The notes beneath the pieces were generated by a model. The model was not told the origin of the DNA and made no database searches. It saw only the letters and a program-made list of their open reading frames with translations. Positions 27,740 to 36,163 of a stretch of DNA of 36,754 nucleotides are shown here, piece after piece. Positions within the stretch are counted from its first letter, which is position 1; each line of letters opens with the position of its first letter. The position numbers and the translations under genes are program-made. Source of the DNA: Clostridiales bacterium (GTDB lineage: Bacteria > Bacillota > Clostridia > Lachnospirales > Lachnospiraceae); contig JAJQCO010000244.1 of assembly GCA_021202655.1 (NCBI GenBank), forward strand, positions 1 through 36,754, written 5' to 3'.

Positions 27740-28687
27740 ATGGGTGTCAAAGATACAATGACTGCGAAATATATGCAGCGAAATGAAATCTTTGCAGATG
27801 CGTTCAACTATTATGTATACGGCGGCAGGCAGGTTATTGACCCGAACAGCCTTGAGGAACTGGATACACGGGAAATCGGCGTACCATATGGCAGCGCGGA
27901 AGATGTGGAACAGCCGGTTCAGAGAATCCGCGATGTCATAAAATCTGTTACGGCAATGACGAATAAAAAGGCAGCGTTTTTGGTTTTGGCTGTCGAAAAT
28001 CAAAGCAATGTGCATTATGCAATGGCCGTGAAGGATATGGTTTATGATGCCCTGCAGTACGCGAAACAGGTCGAAAAGGCAATTGCATCACATAAGAAGG
28101 CGGGAGATTACAAGGGCGCGGACAGTGATGAATATCTTTCCGGGTTTATGAAAGGTGACAAACTGATGCCAGTAGCGACACTTGTAATCTACTTTGGCCC
28201 GAAGGCGTGGGACGGACCGATGTCTATTCACGAGATGTTTGAATACGATGATGAAGAGGTGCTTGCGATTGTCCCGGATTATAAAATCAATCTGATAGCT
28301 CCGGAGGCATTAAGCGATGATGATTTTGATAAATTCAATACTTCACTGAAAGAGGTACTGACTTTTATCAAGTATTCCAGAGACGCGGATAAGTTGGAAG
28401 ATGCAGTAAATTCTGATGAAGGATTTCAACATCTTGGAAGAACGGAAGTAAATGTATTGAACGCTTGCGTAAATGCAAGTTTGACGATGGGCGAAAGCGA
28501 GGTGGAATTAAACGTGTGCCAGGCAATTCAGACGCTCAATCAGCGTGCAGAGGAAAAGGGTCGAATTGAAAATCTTATTCAGAACATCAAAAGTTTGATG
28601 GAAAGTATGGGGTGGACAGCGGAAGAAACCATGAATAATTTGAAGGTTTCGGAAAGTGATCGCAAGGTGATTGCGCCGAGATTCTAA
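27740..28687 (+). CDS. Rpn-family (recombination-promoting nuclease/putative transposase-like) protein
   Basis: NEIFADAFNYYVYGGRQVIDPNSLEELDTREI and C-terminal RIENLIQNIKSLMESMGWTAEETMNNLKVSE, pattern typical of Clostridia Rpn-like proteins. Confidence 0.65.
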   Translation: MGVKDTMTAKYMQRNEIFADAFNYYVYGGRQVIDPNSLEELDTREIGVPYGSAEDVEQPVQRIRDVIKSVTAMTNKKAAFLVLAVENQSNVHYAMAVKDMVYDALQYAKQVEKAIASHKKAGDYKGADSDEYLSGFMKGDKLMPVATLVIYFGPKAWDGPMSIHEMFEYDDEEVLAIVPDYKINLIAPEALSDDDFDKFNTSLKEVLTFIKYSRDADKLEDAVNSDEGFQHLGRTEVNVLNACVNASLTMGESEVELNVCQAIQTLNQRAEEKGRIENLIQNIKSLMESMGWTAEETMNNLKVSESDRKVIAPRF

Positions 28688-28722
28688 GCTGGTCTTATCT
28701 GAAAAAATCCTGTTGAGTAAAT

Positions 28723-28774
28723 GAAAGCTCCAGTCAGAGATTGCTGTTTCCCTGATTGGAGCTTTTCTTTTTTT
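28723..28774 (+). terminator. Rho-independent terminator
   Basis: GAAAGCTCCAGTCAGAGA..TCCCTGATTGGAGCTTTTCTTTTTTT. Confidence 0.8.
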
Positions 28775-28822
28775 GCCAGGTATACGGAAGGGCCTGCCGG
28801 TGGCAGGCCCTTGTCGTTTACC
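28771..28822 (+). repeat. Dispersed palindromic repeat family 2, copy C
   Basis: TTTTGCCAGGTATACGGAAGGGCCTGCCGGTGGCAGGCCCTTGTCGTTTACC. Confidence 0.75.
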
Positions 28823-28835
28823 AGATACGGATCAC

Positions 28836-29828
28836 TTATTCGATGCCGTTTTCTGCCATGTAGTCTGCCTCGTACTGGGTGACATAGGTGGTTGCTGTTG
28901 CAGTGTCCATGTAATCTGCGACCAGCTTGTTGGCATCAATGTATTCATTCAGCCACTCGTCAGTCTCAGAGACGGTCTTCAAGGTCTCGCTCCAGTACGC
29001 AACCGCTGCGTCGCTCATCGCTGCCGGAGCTGCTACGCCACGCCATACCGGGATCTCAACATCGTTGTAGTCGCCGATCTCGCTTAAGGTAGGAGCATCT
29101 GCCAGGTTGCCGGTGTATCTCTCGGTTGCCAGTGCCAGAACCGGGATCAGGGAACCGGCTGCCACATACTCGGTCGCTGCTGCCGGCTTGGAGATGACAA
29201 ACTCGACATGTCCGCCCAGTGCTGCGGTGATCGCATCGCCGGTGGAGTCATAGGTGATGTAGGTCATGTTGTCTGCGCTGACGCCCAGCTCTGCGATCAG
29301 AGCCTCGTAGGTCGCCACATCGTCGCCCTTGGAACCGCCGATGATGACCTTGGTGCCGGCCTCAGCTGCCTTGACGGCATCCAGGAAGGTGTCATAAGCG
29401 GTATCGGTGCCCTTGAACAGGAGCTGCTTGTCCACTGCCATGATCGCCAGGATACGGAAGTTGGAAGAGCGGTTCTTCGTGTTCATAACCATCGGCATCA
29501 GGTCGCCGCTGTTGAAGGTCAGGAGCTGATAATCTGCGTCTCTGGTTGTCGTCGCGACTTCGTTTCTTCCGACCTCGCCGGATCCATCGGTCTTGTTGGT
29601 GACAACGATCGTCTGGCCGTTCACCAGATCCTTGGTGGGCATGATTTCTCTGATCTTACGGGTTAAGATATCGTAGCCGCCGCCCGCGCTGGTTGTACAC
29701 ATCCACTGGATTGTCTTGGTCGGGGTAAAGGTTCCGTCGTCAGATGAAGATTTGCTTCCGCATCCGGTTGCCGCTGCGGAAACGATCATGACGCCTGCCA
29801 GTACAGCTGATAAAAGTCTCTTTTTCAT
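28836..29828 (-). CDS. tctC: Tripartite tricarboxylate transporter substrate-binding lipoprotein (TctC family)
   Basis: Lipobox AAATGCGS; TIQWMCTTSAGGGYDILTRKI; VVTNKTDGSGEVG; IGGSKGDDVATYEALI. Confidence 0.9.
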   Translation of the reverse strand: MKKRLLSAVLAGVMIVSAAATGCGSKSSSDDGTFTPTKTIQWMCTTSAGGGYDILTRKIREIMPTKDLVNGQTIVVTNKTDGSGEVGRNEVATTTRDADYQLLTFNSGDLMPMVMNTKNRSSNFRILAIMAVDKQLLFKGTDTAYDTFLDAVKAAEAGTKVIIGGSKGDDVATYEALIAELGVSADNMTYITYDSTGDAITAALGGHVEFVISKPAAATEYVAAGSLIPVLALATERYTGNLADAPTLSEIGDYNDVEIPVWRGVAAPAAMSDAAVAYWSETLKTVSETDEWLNEYIDANKLVADYMDTATATTYVTQYEADYMAENGIE

Positions 29829-29896
29829 GTTTGGTTTTCCTCCATTAACAGGTTAATATAGTTCGTAATCATTATAAAACATTCCGGCAGAAATTA

Positions 29897-31414
29897 CTAG
29901 CCGTTTTTCTTCTTTGACAGCATCGGCTTGATGGCCGAAACCAGGATGATCGCGAAGAAGATGATCATCAGGACGCAGGTGATCGGTCTGGTAAAGAAGA
30001 TCGAAATGCTGCCTCCGGAGAGGATGAACGCCTTTCTCATGTTGCTCTCAAGAAGCGGAGCAAGAACGAAGGAAAGGAGCATCGGGGCGGACGGGAAATT
30101 GTTCTTGTTTAACAGGTATCCGACGATACCGGACAGGAACATGATAATCACGCCGAACATCGAGTTGCTTGTGCTGTATGCGCCGACGACGCAGACCACG
30201 GTAATGATCGGGATCATGTACTTGATCGGCACGGACAGGATCTTGATCAGGAACGGGATCACGCAGATCGCCACGATCAGCGTGAAGATGTTCGCCATAA
30301 ACAGGGAAGCGATCAGGCCCCAGCAGAACTCCGGCTCTGAGTCAAACAGAAGCGGGCCCGGAGAAAGTCCCCACATCATCAGACCTCCGAGGAGGACGGC
30401 GCCGGTTCCGGAACCCGGGATACCGAGTGCAAGGAGCGGTGCGAAGGCGCCGGCTGCCGCCGCGTTGTTCGCTGCCTCGGACGCTGCGATACCTTCGATC
30501 GCGCCGGTTCCGAGAGGCTCTTCACTCTTGAATTTCTTCTGGATCGCGTATCCCATGAAGGAACCGCTCGTCGCGCCTGCGCCCGGAAGGACGCCGACAA
30601 AGGTGCCGAGGAATCCGGAGCGGAGTGCCGGCGGAAGCAGTCTCTTGAAGTCATGGCCGGTCAGCATGGATCCGCGGATGGAAAGCTTCATGCCGTCGCT
30701 CTCGCCTCTTGCCCGCTTCTCGTTGTCTGCTTCACGGTCGTTGATCAGGTTGATGACCTGGGCAAAGCCGACGGAACCGATGACGAAGGGGGTGAAGGGG
30801 ATGCCGCCCAACAGGTACATGTTGCCGAACTCATATCTCGGCGCGCCGGACAGAGTATCCATACCCATGCAGGCTAACAGGATGCCGAAGCAGGTGATCA
30901 CGACGCCCTTGATCGGGTTTTCGCCGACCAGCCAGCTGATGGAGGTCATGGCGATCAGAAGCAGGGCGGTCATCTCGGACGGTCCGAACTTCAGTCCCAG
31001 ATTTGCCAGGCCGGGGCCCATGAAGGTCAGGATGAAGATACCGATCGTGCCGCCGACAAAGGATGCCATGTTCGCGGTCAGAAGCGCCTGGCCCGGACGC
31101 TTTCTCTTCGTGGCCATCGGATAGCCGTCCAGAGTGGTGACAACCGCAGGCGAGTCGCCCGGGATATTTAAGAGGATCGCGCTGAAGCTGCCGCCGTACA
31201 TGTTGGAATAGTACAGGGCGCCCAGCATGATGATTGCGGTCGTCGGGTTAAATTTGTAAGTCAGCGGAAGCAGAAGCGCTACGCCTGCCAGAGAACCGAT
31301 GCCGGGCATTGCGCCGACCACCAGTCCAAGGACGGCGCCGAGCACGCAGGCTCCGATGTTCATAGGAGTGAGCGCTGTGCCAAAGCCCTGAATAAGTAAA
31401 ACGAAATTTGACAT
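29897..31414 (-). CDS. tctA: Tripartite tricarboxylate transporter large permease (TctA family)
   Basis: VVGAMPGIGSLAGVALLLPLTY; LPGAGATSGSFMGYA; FAPLLALGIPGSGTGAVLLGGLMMWGLSPGP. Confidence 0.95.
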   Translation of the reverse strand: MSNFVLLIQGFGTALTPMNIGACVLGAVLGLVVGAMPGIGSLAGVALLLPLTYKFNPTTAIIMLGALYYSNMYGGSFSAILLNIPGDSPAVVTTLDGYPMATKRKRPGQALLTANMASFVGGTIGIFILTFMGPGLANLGLKFGPSEMTALLLIAMTSISWLVGENPIKGVVITCFGILLACMGMDTLSGAPRYEFGNMYLLGGIPFTPFVIGSVGFAQVINLINDREADNEKRARGESDGMKLSIRGSMLTGHDFKRLLPPALRSGFLGTFVGVLPGAGATSGSFMGYAIQKKFKSEEPLGTGAIEGIAASEAANNAAAAGAFAPLLALGIPGSGTGAVLLGGLMMWGLSPGPLLFDSEPEFCWGLIASLFMANIFTLIVAICVIPFLIKILSVPIKYMIPIITVVCVVGAYSTSNSMFGVIIMFLSGIVGYLLNKNNFPSAPMLLSFVLAPLLESNMRKAFILSGGSISIFFTRPITCVLMIIFFAIILVSAIKPMLSKKKNG

Positions 31415-31427
31415 ATGTGTATCCCTC

Positions 31428-31892
31428 CTACATCAACAGTTCGAACAGTCCCCATGGGAACTGCACCTGCAGCCAGCCGGCGAAGACGCCGACGACGATG
31501 ATGGCAACGATGATCTCAATCACAATGACATCTCTCCACGGCACATCCTTCTCAATGACCTTCAGCCAGAAAAGGACAAAGAGAAACGCCGTCGGGATCA
31601 GGCCGATGATGAAGGTCAGGACGATAACGGAAAGACCGCCCAGGATAACGGAAAGCTCATTTTTGTTGTAATCGGGCTGCCCTTCTTCTTTCAGAGTCTG
31701 AAAGAAAGCAAGGATGCCTGTAATGACCAGGACAATGCCGATGATGCTGGGGAAGAAGCCGGGCTTCGGTTCCTTCTCCCAGAATCCGAGCTGCGTAAAT
31801 CCGATGTAGGCGAAGACGGCCCCCACAGCCGCCATCGCAAGCGGAATTAACTGTTTTGAACCAAATTTTTTCACTATGGAAACTACCGTCAA
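31428..31892 (-). CDS. tctB: Tripartite tricarboxylate transporter small permease (TctB family)
   Basis: Position between pdxA-like and tctA; four TM helices; GFFPSIIGIVLVITGILAFFQTL; start codon uncertain. Confidence 0.85.
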   Translation of the reverse strand: MTVVSIVKKFGSKQLIPLAMAAVGAVFAYIGFTQLGFWEKEPKPGFFPSIIGIVLVITGILAFFQTLKEEGQPDYNKNELSVILGGLSVIVLTFIIGLIPTAFLFVLFWLKVIEKDVPWRDVIVIEIIVAIIVVGVFAGWLQVQFPWGLFELLM

Positions 31893-31902
31893 AAAAACAT
31901 TA

Positions 31903-32919
31903 TTAAGCAGCGAAGGATGCCATCTTGTAGAACTGCTTGACTGCGTTTTCGAAGGATGCGGTGGTCACGATGCCCTTTCCTGCGATGTCATAAGCGGTTC
32001 CATGTCCGCAGGTCACGATCGGGATCGGGAATCCGCCTGCTACCGTGATGCCTCCCTCAAAGCCGATCAGCTTCAGAGCGATCTGACCCTGGTCATGGTA
32101 CATGGTCACAACGCCGTCGAATTCCTTCTTGTTCAGCGCGCGGTGGAATACGATGTCAGACGGGAACGGACCCATCGCGTTGATGCCGTTTGCCTGCGCG
32201 TCTGCGATCGCGGGGGAGATTACATCAATTTCTTCACGGCCAATCTCGCCGTTCTCGCCATTGTGCGGATTCAATGCCGCTACGCCGATTCTCGGATTCT
32301 CAATGCCGGCGCTCGTCAGTGTCTTGTAGGACAGGCGGATCGCTCTCTTGATTCTCTCGCCGCCGTTCTCCTGAAGATCATGGCTGACCTGGGAGATCGG
32401 AATATGGCTGGTGGTTCTGGTGGTGTAGAGACCGTTTGTCACGTTGATCTCGCCGAACGGCTCGGTGTGACCAAGCAGTCTTGCGATGTAGTGATGCTCG
32501 CTCTCCAGATCCAGTCCTGCGTCATGCATGCCGGCTTTGTTTAACGGGCCAAAGACATAGCCGCCGATCTTGCCGGCCTGCCACAGCTCCACGCCGAGCT
32601 TGAGCATGTCCAGGCAAGCCTTGCCGGATACCTTCGTCTTGGTTGCGAACGGAACCTCTGCTGGATCCACATTCTTTTGATCGAGAACCGGAAGACCTGC
32701 TTCCCAGTCTGCGTCGTCGATGTTGTCGATCACCTGCAGCTTTACCTGATCGGTTGCGCCGATCACTTCGAGCGCTCTCTTAAGGACTCTCACGTCACCG
32801 ATCACGACCGGGCGGCAATACGCATCGTAAAAATTCGCTGCCGCGCACTTTGCGACGAGCTCCGGCCCCACACCGGCTGCGTCACCGAGAAGTACTCCGA
32901 TTACTGGTTTTGTTGCCAT
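31903..32919 (-). CDS. PdxA-family 4-phosphohydroxy-acid dehydrogenase (PdxA/PdxA2-like)
   Basis: VIGVLLGDAAGVGPELVAK; VAALNPHNGENGEIGREEIDVISPAI; MYHDQGQIALKLIGFEGGITVAGGFPIPIVTCGHGTAYDIAGKG. Confidence 0.92.
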   Translation of the reverse strand: MATKPVIGVLLGDAAGVGPELVAKCAAANFYDAYCRPVVIGDVRVLKRALEVIGATDQVKLQVIDNIDDADWEAGLPVLDQKNVDPAEVPFATKTKVSGKACLDMLKLGVELWQAGKIGGYVFGPLNKAGMHDAGLDLESEHHYIARLLGHTEPFGEINVTNGLYTTRTTSHIPISQVSHDLQENGGERIKRAIRLSYKTLTSAGIENPRIGVAALNPHNGENGEIGREEIDVISPAIADAQANGINAMGPFPSDIVFHRALNKKEFDGVVTMYHDQGQIALKLIGFEGGITVAGGFPIPIVTCGHGTAYDIAGKGIVTTASFENAVKQFYKMASFAA

Positions 32920-32972
32920 AATATTACCCTCCTTGAATTTACCACCTTGATGAGTGGCTTTAATTATTTATT

Positions 32973-32990
32973 AAGCAAAGTTTATGCCAA
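32973..32990 (-). promoter_or_regulatory. Sigma54 (-24/-12) promoter of pdxA-tctBAC
   Basis: Minus strand TTGGCATAAACTTTGCTT; GG-N10-GC spacing, about 55 bp upstream of the pdxA-like start. Confidence 0.85.
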
Positions 32991-33105
32991 TTTTACAAAC
33001 CGGGTGGAAGAGATGGAATTTTGACAAAAAGAGCATTTTACAGCAACCATAGTAAGTACAATTTGTATAATTTGACCAAATACATTTTTGGCGACAAGAA
33101 AGTTT

Positions 33106-33166
33106 GTTTCATTATGTTACAGAAAATTTCAAATGTTTCAAAAGAGATTTGTTACAATTACGTTTC
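33106..33166 (-). promoter_or_regulatory. Candidate enhancer (UAS): GAAAC/GTAAC repeats upstream of the pdxA sigma54 promoter
   Basis: Plus strand GTTTC at 33106, 33135, 33162; GTTAC at 33116, 33151; ATTTC at 33126. Confidence 0.55.
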
Positions 33167-33263
33167 AGTTGCGTTTGGCTAACAAGTTATCTGAAAATGT
33201 TAGCGAATGCTACCCAATTTTTCCTTTTTGCAAGAATTTTTGAGAAAATCGGAAAATGATAAA

Positions 33264-33302
33264 TGTTTGTCTTGACAAACAGGGGGGACATGGTGATATG
33301 AT
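33264..33302 (+). promoter_or_regulatory. Promoter with operator-like dyad (TGTTTGTC-TT-GACAAACA overlapping -35 TTGACA; candidate -10 TATGAT)
   Basis: Perfect 8-bp inverted repeat; -35/-10 spacing about 19 bp. Confidence 0.5.
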
Positions 33303-33392
33303 TTTGGTAACGAGGATTGATCCGCGGAAATCTTCGCTACGGTTTCGGTATGGAGTTTTTGGTACATATTAAAATAAGAAAGGTGTGATCCG

Positions 33393-33473
33393 ATGAAGCA
33401 GCATAGATTCTGGGCCTGGGCCATGGTCGTCTGTCTGATCATGACGCTGTATACGGGTTATAAACACAAATAA
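33393..33473 (+). CDS. 26-aa putative membrane microprotein (MKQHRFWAWAMVVCLIMTLYTGYKHK)
   Basis: ATG preceded by AAAGGTG; hydrophobic core flanked by basic ends; in operon position before the DUF6110-like gene. Confidence 0.55.
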   Translation: MKQHRFWAWAMVVCLIMTLYTGYKHK

Positions 33474-33492
33474 GATCAACGAGGAGGAAGAA

Positions 33493-33786
33493 ATGATGTT
33501 CAGTGAGAAATGTTTGAGGCAGGCCGCAGTGTTTGCGGGCGGAATTCTGTTTGGTACGGCGGGGCTTAAAATCCTGGCAAGCAGCGACGCCAAGAAGTGT
33601 TACATCGGCTGCCTGGCCGCGGGTCTCCGCGCGAAGGACAGCGTGATGACGACAGCCAGCGCGATTCAGGAGAACGCGGAGGATATCCTGGAAGAGGCGA
33701 AGGAAGTCAACCGCAAGCGGGCGGAAAAAGAGGTATTCGAGGACGAGAGCGAAGAGGACGCCGACGAGGAGACGGATGAGGTCTAA
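33493..33786 (+). CDS. DUF6110-like small membrane-associated protein
   Basis: CLRQAAVFAGGILFGTAGLKILASSDAKKCYIGCLAAGLRAKDSVM; GAGGAGG SD. Confidence 0.7.
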   Translation: MMFSEKCLRQAAVFAGGILFGTAGLKILASSDAKKCYIGCLAAGLRAKDSVMTTASAIQENAEDILEEAKEVNRKRAEKEVFEDESEEDADEETDEV

Positions 33787-35907
33787 ATGAAGTTTGAGAT
33801 AAGACATGAGATAAGAGGACGCCGGATCCGTCTCCATATGTGGCAGAAGAGGATGACGACCGAGCAGGCGGATATGCTGGCCTGCTATCTGGAGCGCCTG
33901 CCCGGCGTGCGGCAGGTGAAGGTTTACGAGCGAACCGCGGACGCGGTCATCTGTTATACGGGCGATCGGGATCGGATGATCGAGTCCGTCCGCCGTTTTT
34001 CGTATCAGGATCCGAAGCTTAAGAAACAGGTTCCGGCCAATACGGGACGTGCCCTGAACCGTGAATACCGGGAAGAACTGATCGGACGCGTATGTGTGCG
34101 TATTTTGATGAAGACCTTTTTCCCGGCGCCGTTTCGGGCGGGATGTACGATGCTGCGGGCGATCGGCTATGTGCATAAAGGCCTTCGCTCGCTTTTTAGG
34201 GGAAGGCTCCGGGTAGAGGTTCTGGACGCCACGGCGATTTCCGTATCCATTCTCAGGGGAGATTTCAATACGGCAGGATCGGTCATGTTCCTGCTGGGGA
34301 TCGGTGAGCTCCTTGAGCAGTGGACGCACAAGAAATCGGTGGACGATCTGGCCAGGAGCATGTCGCTCCATGTGGATAAGGTCTGGCTGGAGACGGATCA
34401 GGGAGAGATTCTGGTTCCGGTTTCTGACGTAAAGGCGGGCGACCGGGTAACGGTACGGGTCAGCACGATGATCCCGCTTGACGGTATCGTGGAGCGGGGC
34501 GAGGCGATGGTGAATCAGGCCTCGATGACCGGGGAATCCATCCCGGTGCGCAAGGCATGCGGCGCCTATGTCTATGCTGGCACTGTCGTGGAGGAAGGCG
34601 AGATTACGATCTGTGTCCGGGAGGCGGCCGGTTCCACCCGTTTTGAGAGAATTGTGACGATGATCGAGGAGTCGGAAAAGCTGAAATCCTCGGCGGAGGG
34701 CAAGGCGGCCCGTCTCGCAGACGCGCTGGTTCCCTGGAGTCTTGGCGGCACGGCTGCCGTCTGGCTTCTCACGAGAAATACCACCAGGGCGCTCTCGATT
34801 CTGATGGTAGATTTTTCCTGTGCGCTGAAGCTGTCCATGCCTCTCGCCGTACTCTCCGCGATCCGTGAGGCGAGCGTTCATCACATCACGGTGAAGGGCG
34901 GGAAATTCATGGAGGCGGTGGCCGAGGCGGATACGATTGTTTTCGATAAGACCGGTACGCTGACTAAGGCAGAGCCTGCGGTGGTGGATGTGGTGACCTT
35001 TGACGGCAGAGATAAGAATGAGATGCTTCGGATCGCCGCCTGTCTGGAGGAACATTTCCCGCATTCCATGGCGAATGCCGTGGTTCGGGAATCTCTGCGG
35101 AGGAATCTGGTTCACGCGGAAATGCACACCAAGGTGGAGTACATCGTGGCGCATGGCATCGTGACCCGGATTGGCGACGACCGCGTCATCATCGGAAGCC
35201 ATCATTTTGTATTTGAAGACGAGCACTGTGTGATTCCGGAGGGCGGTCAGGAGATCTATGACGGATTGCCGGAGGAATACTCGCATCTCTACATGGCCAT
35301 CGGCGGGAAGCTGGCCGCGGTCATCTGCATTGAGGATCCGGTCCGCGAGGAAGCGCCGGAGGTTCTGGCGGCGCTTCGCGCCTGTGGAATCCGAAAGCTG
35401 GTGATGATGACCGGAGACAGCGAACGGGCCGCCCGCGCGATCGCGCGGCGGGTTGGCGTGGATGAGTATTATTCGGAGGTCCTGCCGGAGGATAAGGCGC
35501 AGTTTGTGGAAGCGCAGAGAAGACAGGGCCATAAGGTCATCATGGTTGGCGACGGCATCAACGATTCTCCGGCTCTTTCAGCCGCGGATGTCGGCATCGC
35601 CATCAGCGAGGGCGCGGAGATCGCCCGTGAGATCGCCGATATCACCATATCGGAGAATGACCTGGCGCAGCTTGTGGTATTAAAGAATCTGAGTAACGGC
35701 CTGATGAGGCGGATCCATGACAATTACCGTTTCGTCATCAGCTTCAATCTGGGACTGATTCTGCTTGGCGTCGGCGGCCTGATCGCGCCGGCGACATCGG
35801 CGCTGTTGCACAATACGTCCACGATTGCGATCAGTCTGCAGAGCATGACAAACCTGCTCGGAGAAGAAGGGGAGCCGACAGCGGTCGTTTCCCGGACAGG
35901 GAATTAA
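33787..35907 (+). CDS. Heavy-metal-type (P1B-like) P-type ATPase with non-canonical TM metal motif
   Basis: DKTGTLT, MTGES, MVGDGINDSPALSAADVGIA; EEHFPHSMANAVV; DFSCALKLSMP in place of CPCALGLATP. Confidence 0.9.
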   Translation: MKFEIRHEIRGRRIRLHMWQKRMTTEQADMLACYLERLPGVRQVKVYERTADAVICYTGDRDRMIESVRRFSYQDPKLKKQVPANTGRALNREYREELIGRVCVRILMKTFFPAPFRAGCTMLRAIGYVHKGLRSLFRGRLRVEVLDATAISVSILRGDFNTAGSVMFLLGIGELLEQWTHKKSVDDLARSMSLHVDKVWLETDQGEILVPVSDVKAGDRVTVRVSTMIPLDGIVERGEAMVNQASMTGESIPVRKACGAYVYAGTVVEEGEITICVREAAGSTRFERIVTMIEESEKLKSSAEGKAARLADALVPWSLGGTAAVWLLTRNTTRALSILMVDFSCALKLSMPLAVLSAIREASVHHITVKGGKFMEAVAEADTIVFDKTGTLTKAEPAVVDVVTFDGRDKNEMLRIAACLEEHFPHSMANAVVRESLRRNLVHAEMHTKVEYIVAHGIVTRIGDDRVIIGSHHFVFEDEHCVIPEGGQEIYDGLPEEYSHLYMAIGGKLAAVICIEDPVREEAPEVLAALRACGIRKLVMMTGDSERAARAIARRVGVDEYYSEVLPEDKAQFVEAQRRQGHKVIMVGDGINDSPALSAADVGIAISEGAEIAREIADITISENDLAQLVVLKNLSNGLMRRIHDNYRFVISFNLGLILLGVGGLIAPATSALLHNTSTIAISLQSMTNLLGEEGEPTAVVSRTGN

Positions 35908-35928
35908 AAAATATTTCATTATGATATG

Positions 35929-35963
35929 CCGTCACTGTTGCAGCAGTGGCGGTAAATTTTTTT
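35929..35963 (+). terminator. Rho-independent terminator
   Basis: CCGTCACTG-TTGCAG-CAGTGGCGG followed by TTTTTTT. Confidence 0.7.
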
Positions 35964-36006
35964 GCCAAAGCATGCGGAAGGAGCTGCCAGTGGCAGGTCC
36001 TGTAGC
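35960..36006 (+). repeat. Dispersed palindromic repeat family 2, copy B
   Basis: TTTTGCCAAAGCATGCGGAAGGAGCTGCCAGTGGCAGGTCCTGTAGC. Confidence 0.75.
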
Positions 36007-36015
36007 TGAAAAAAA

Positions 36016-36042
36016 TTAGCACTCACCTCTTGACAGTGCTAA
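36016..36042 (+). promoter_or_regulatory. CIRCE (HrcA operator) overlapping the sigmaA promoter of hsp20
   Basis: TTAGCACTC-N9-CAGTGCTAA (one mismatch to consensus); TTGACA 36030-36035, N17, TATAGT 36053-36058. Confidence 0.88.
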
Positions 36043-36163
36043 CAATATGTGCTATAGTACAACTAGAACAAAGAGAACAGGAGAGAAAAATAAAAGAACT
36101 CCGGCGATCTTCGTTCCGGAACTGTTTATAACAAAATTTTTCATAGAAAAGGAGATATGACTT

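Noticed and set aside
33439-35532. 697-aa minus-strand ORF opposite the P-type ATPase
   Set aside because: Shadow ORF; Arg/His/Leu-rich with no domain and antisense to a clear ATPase
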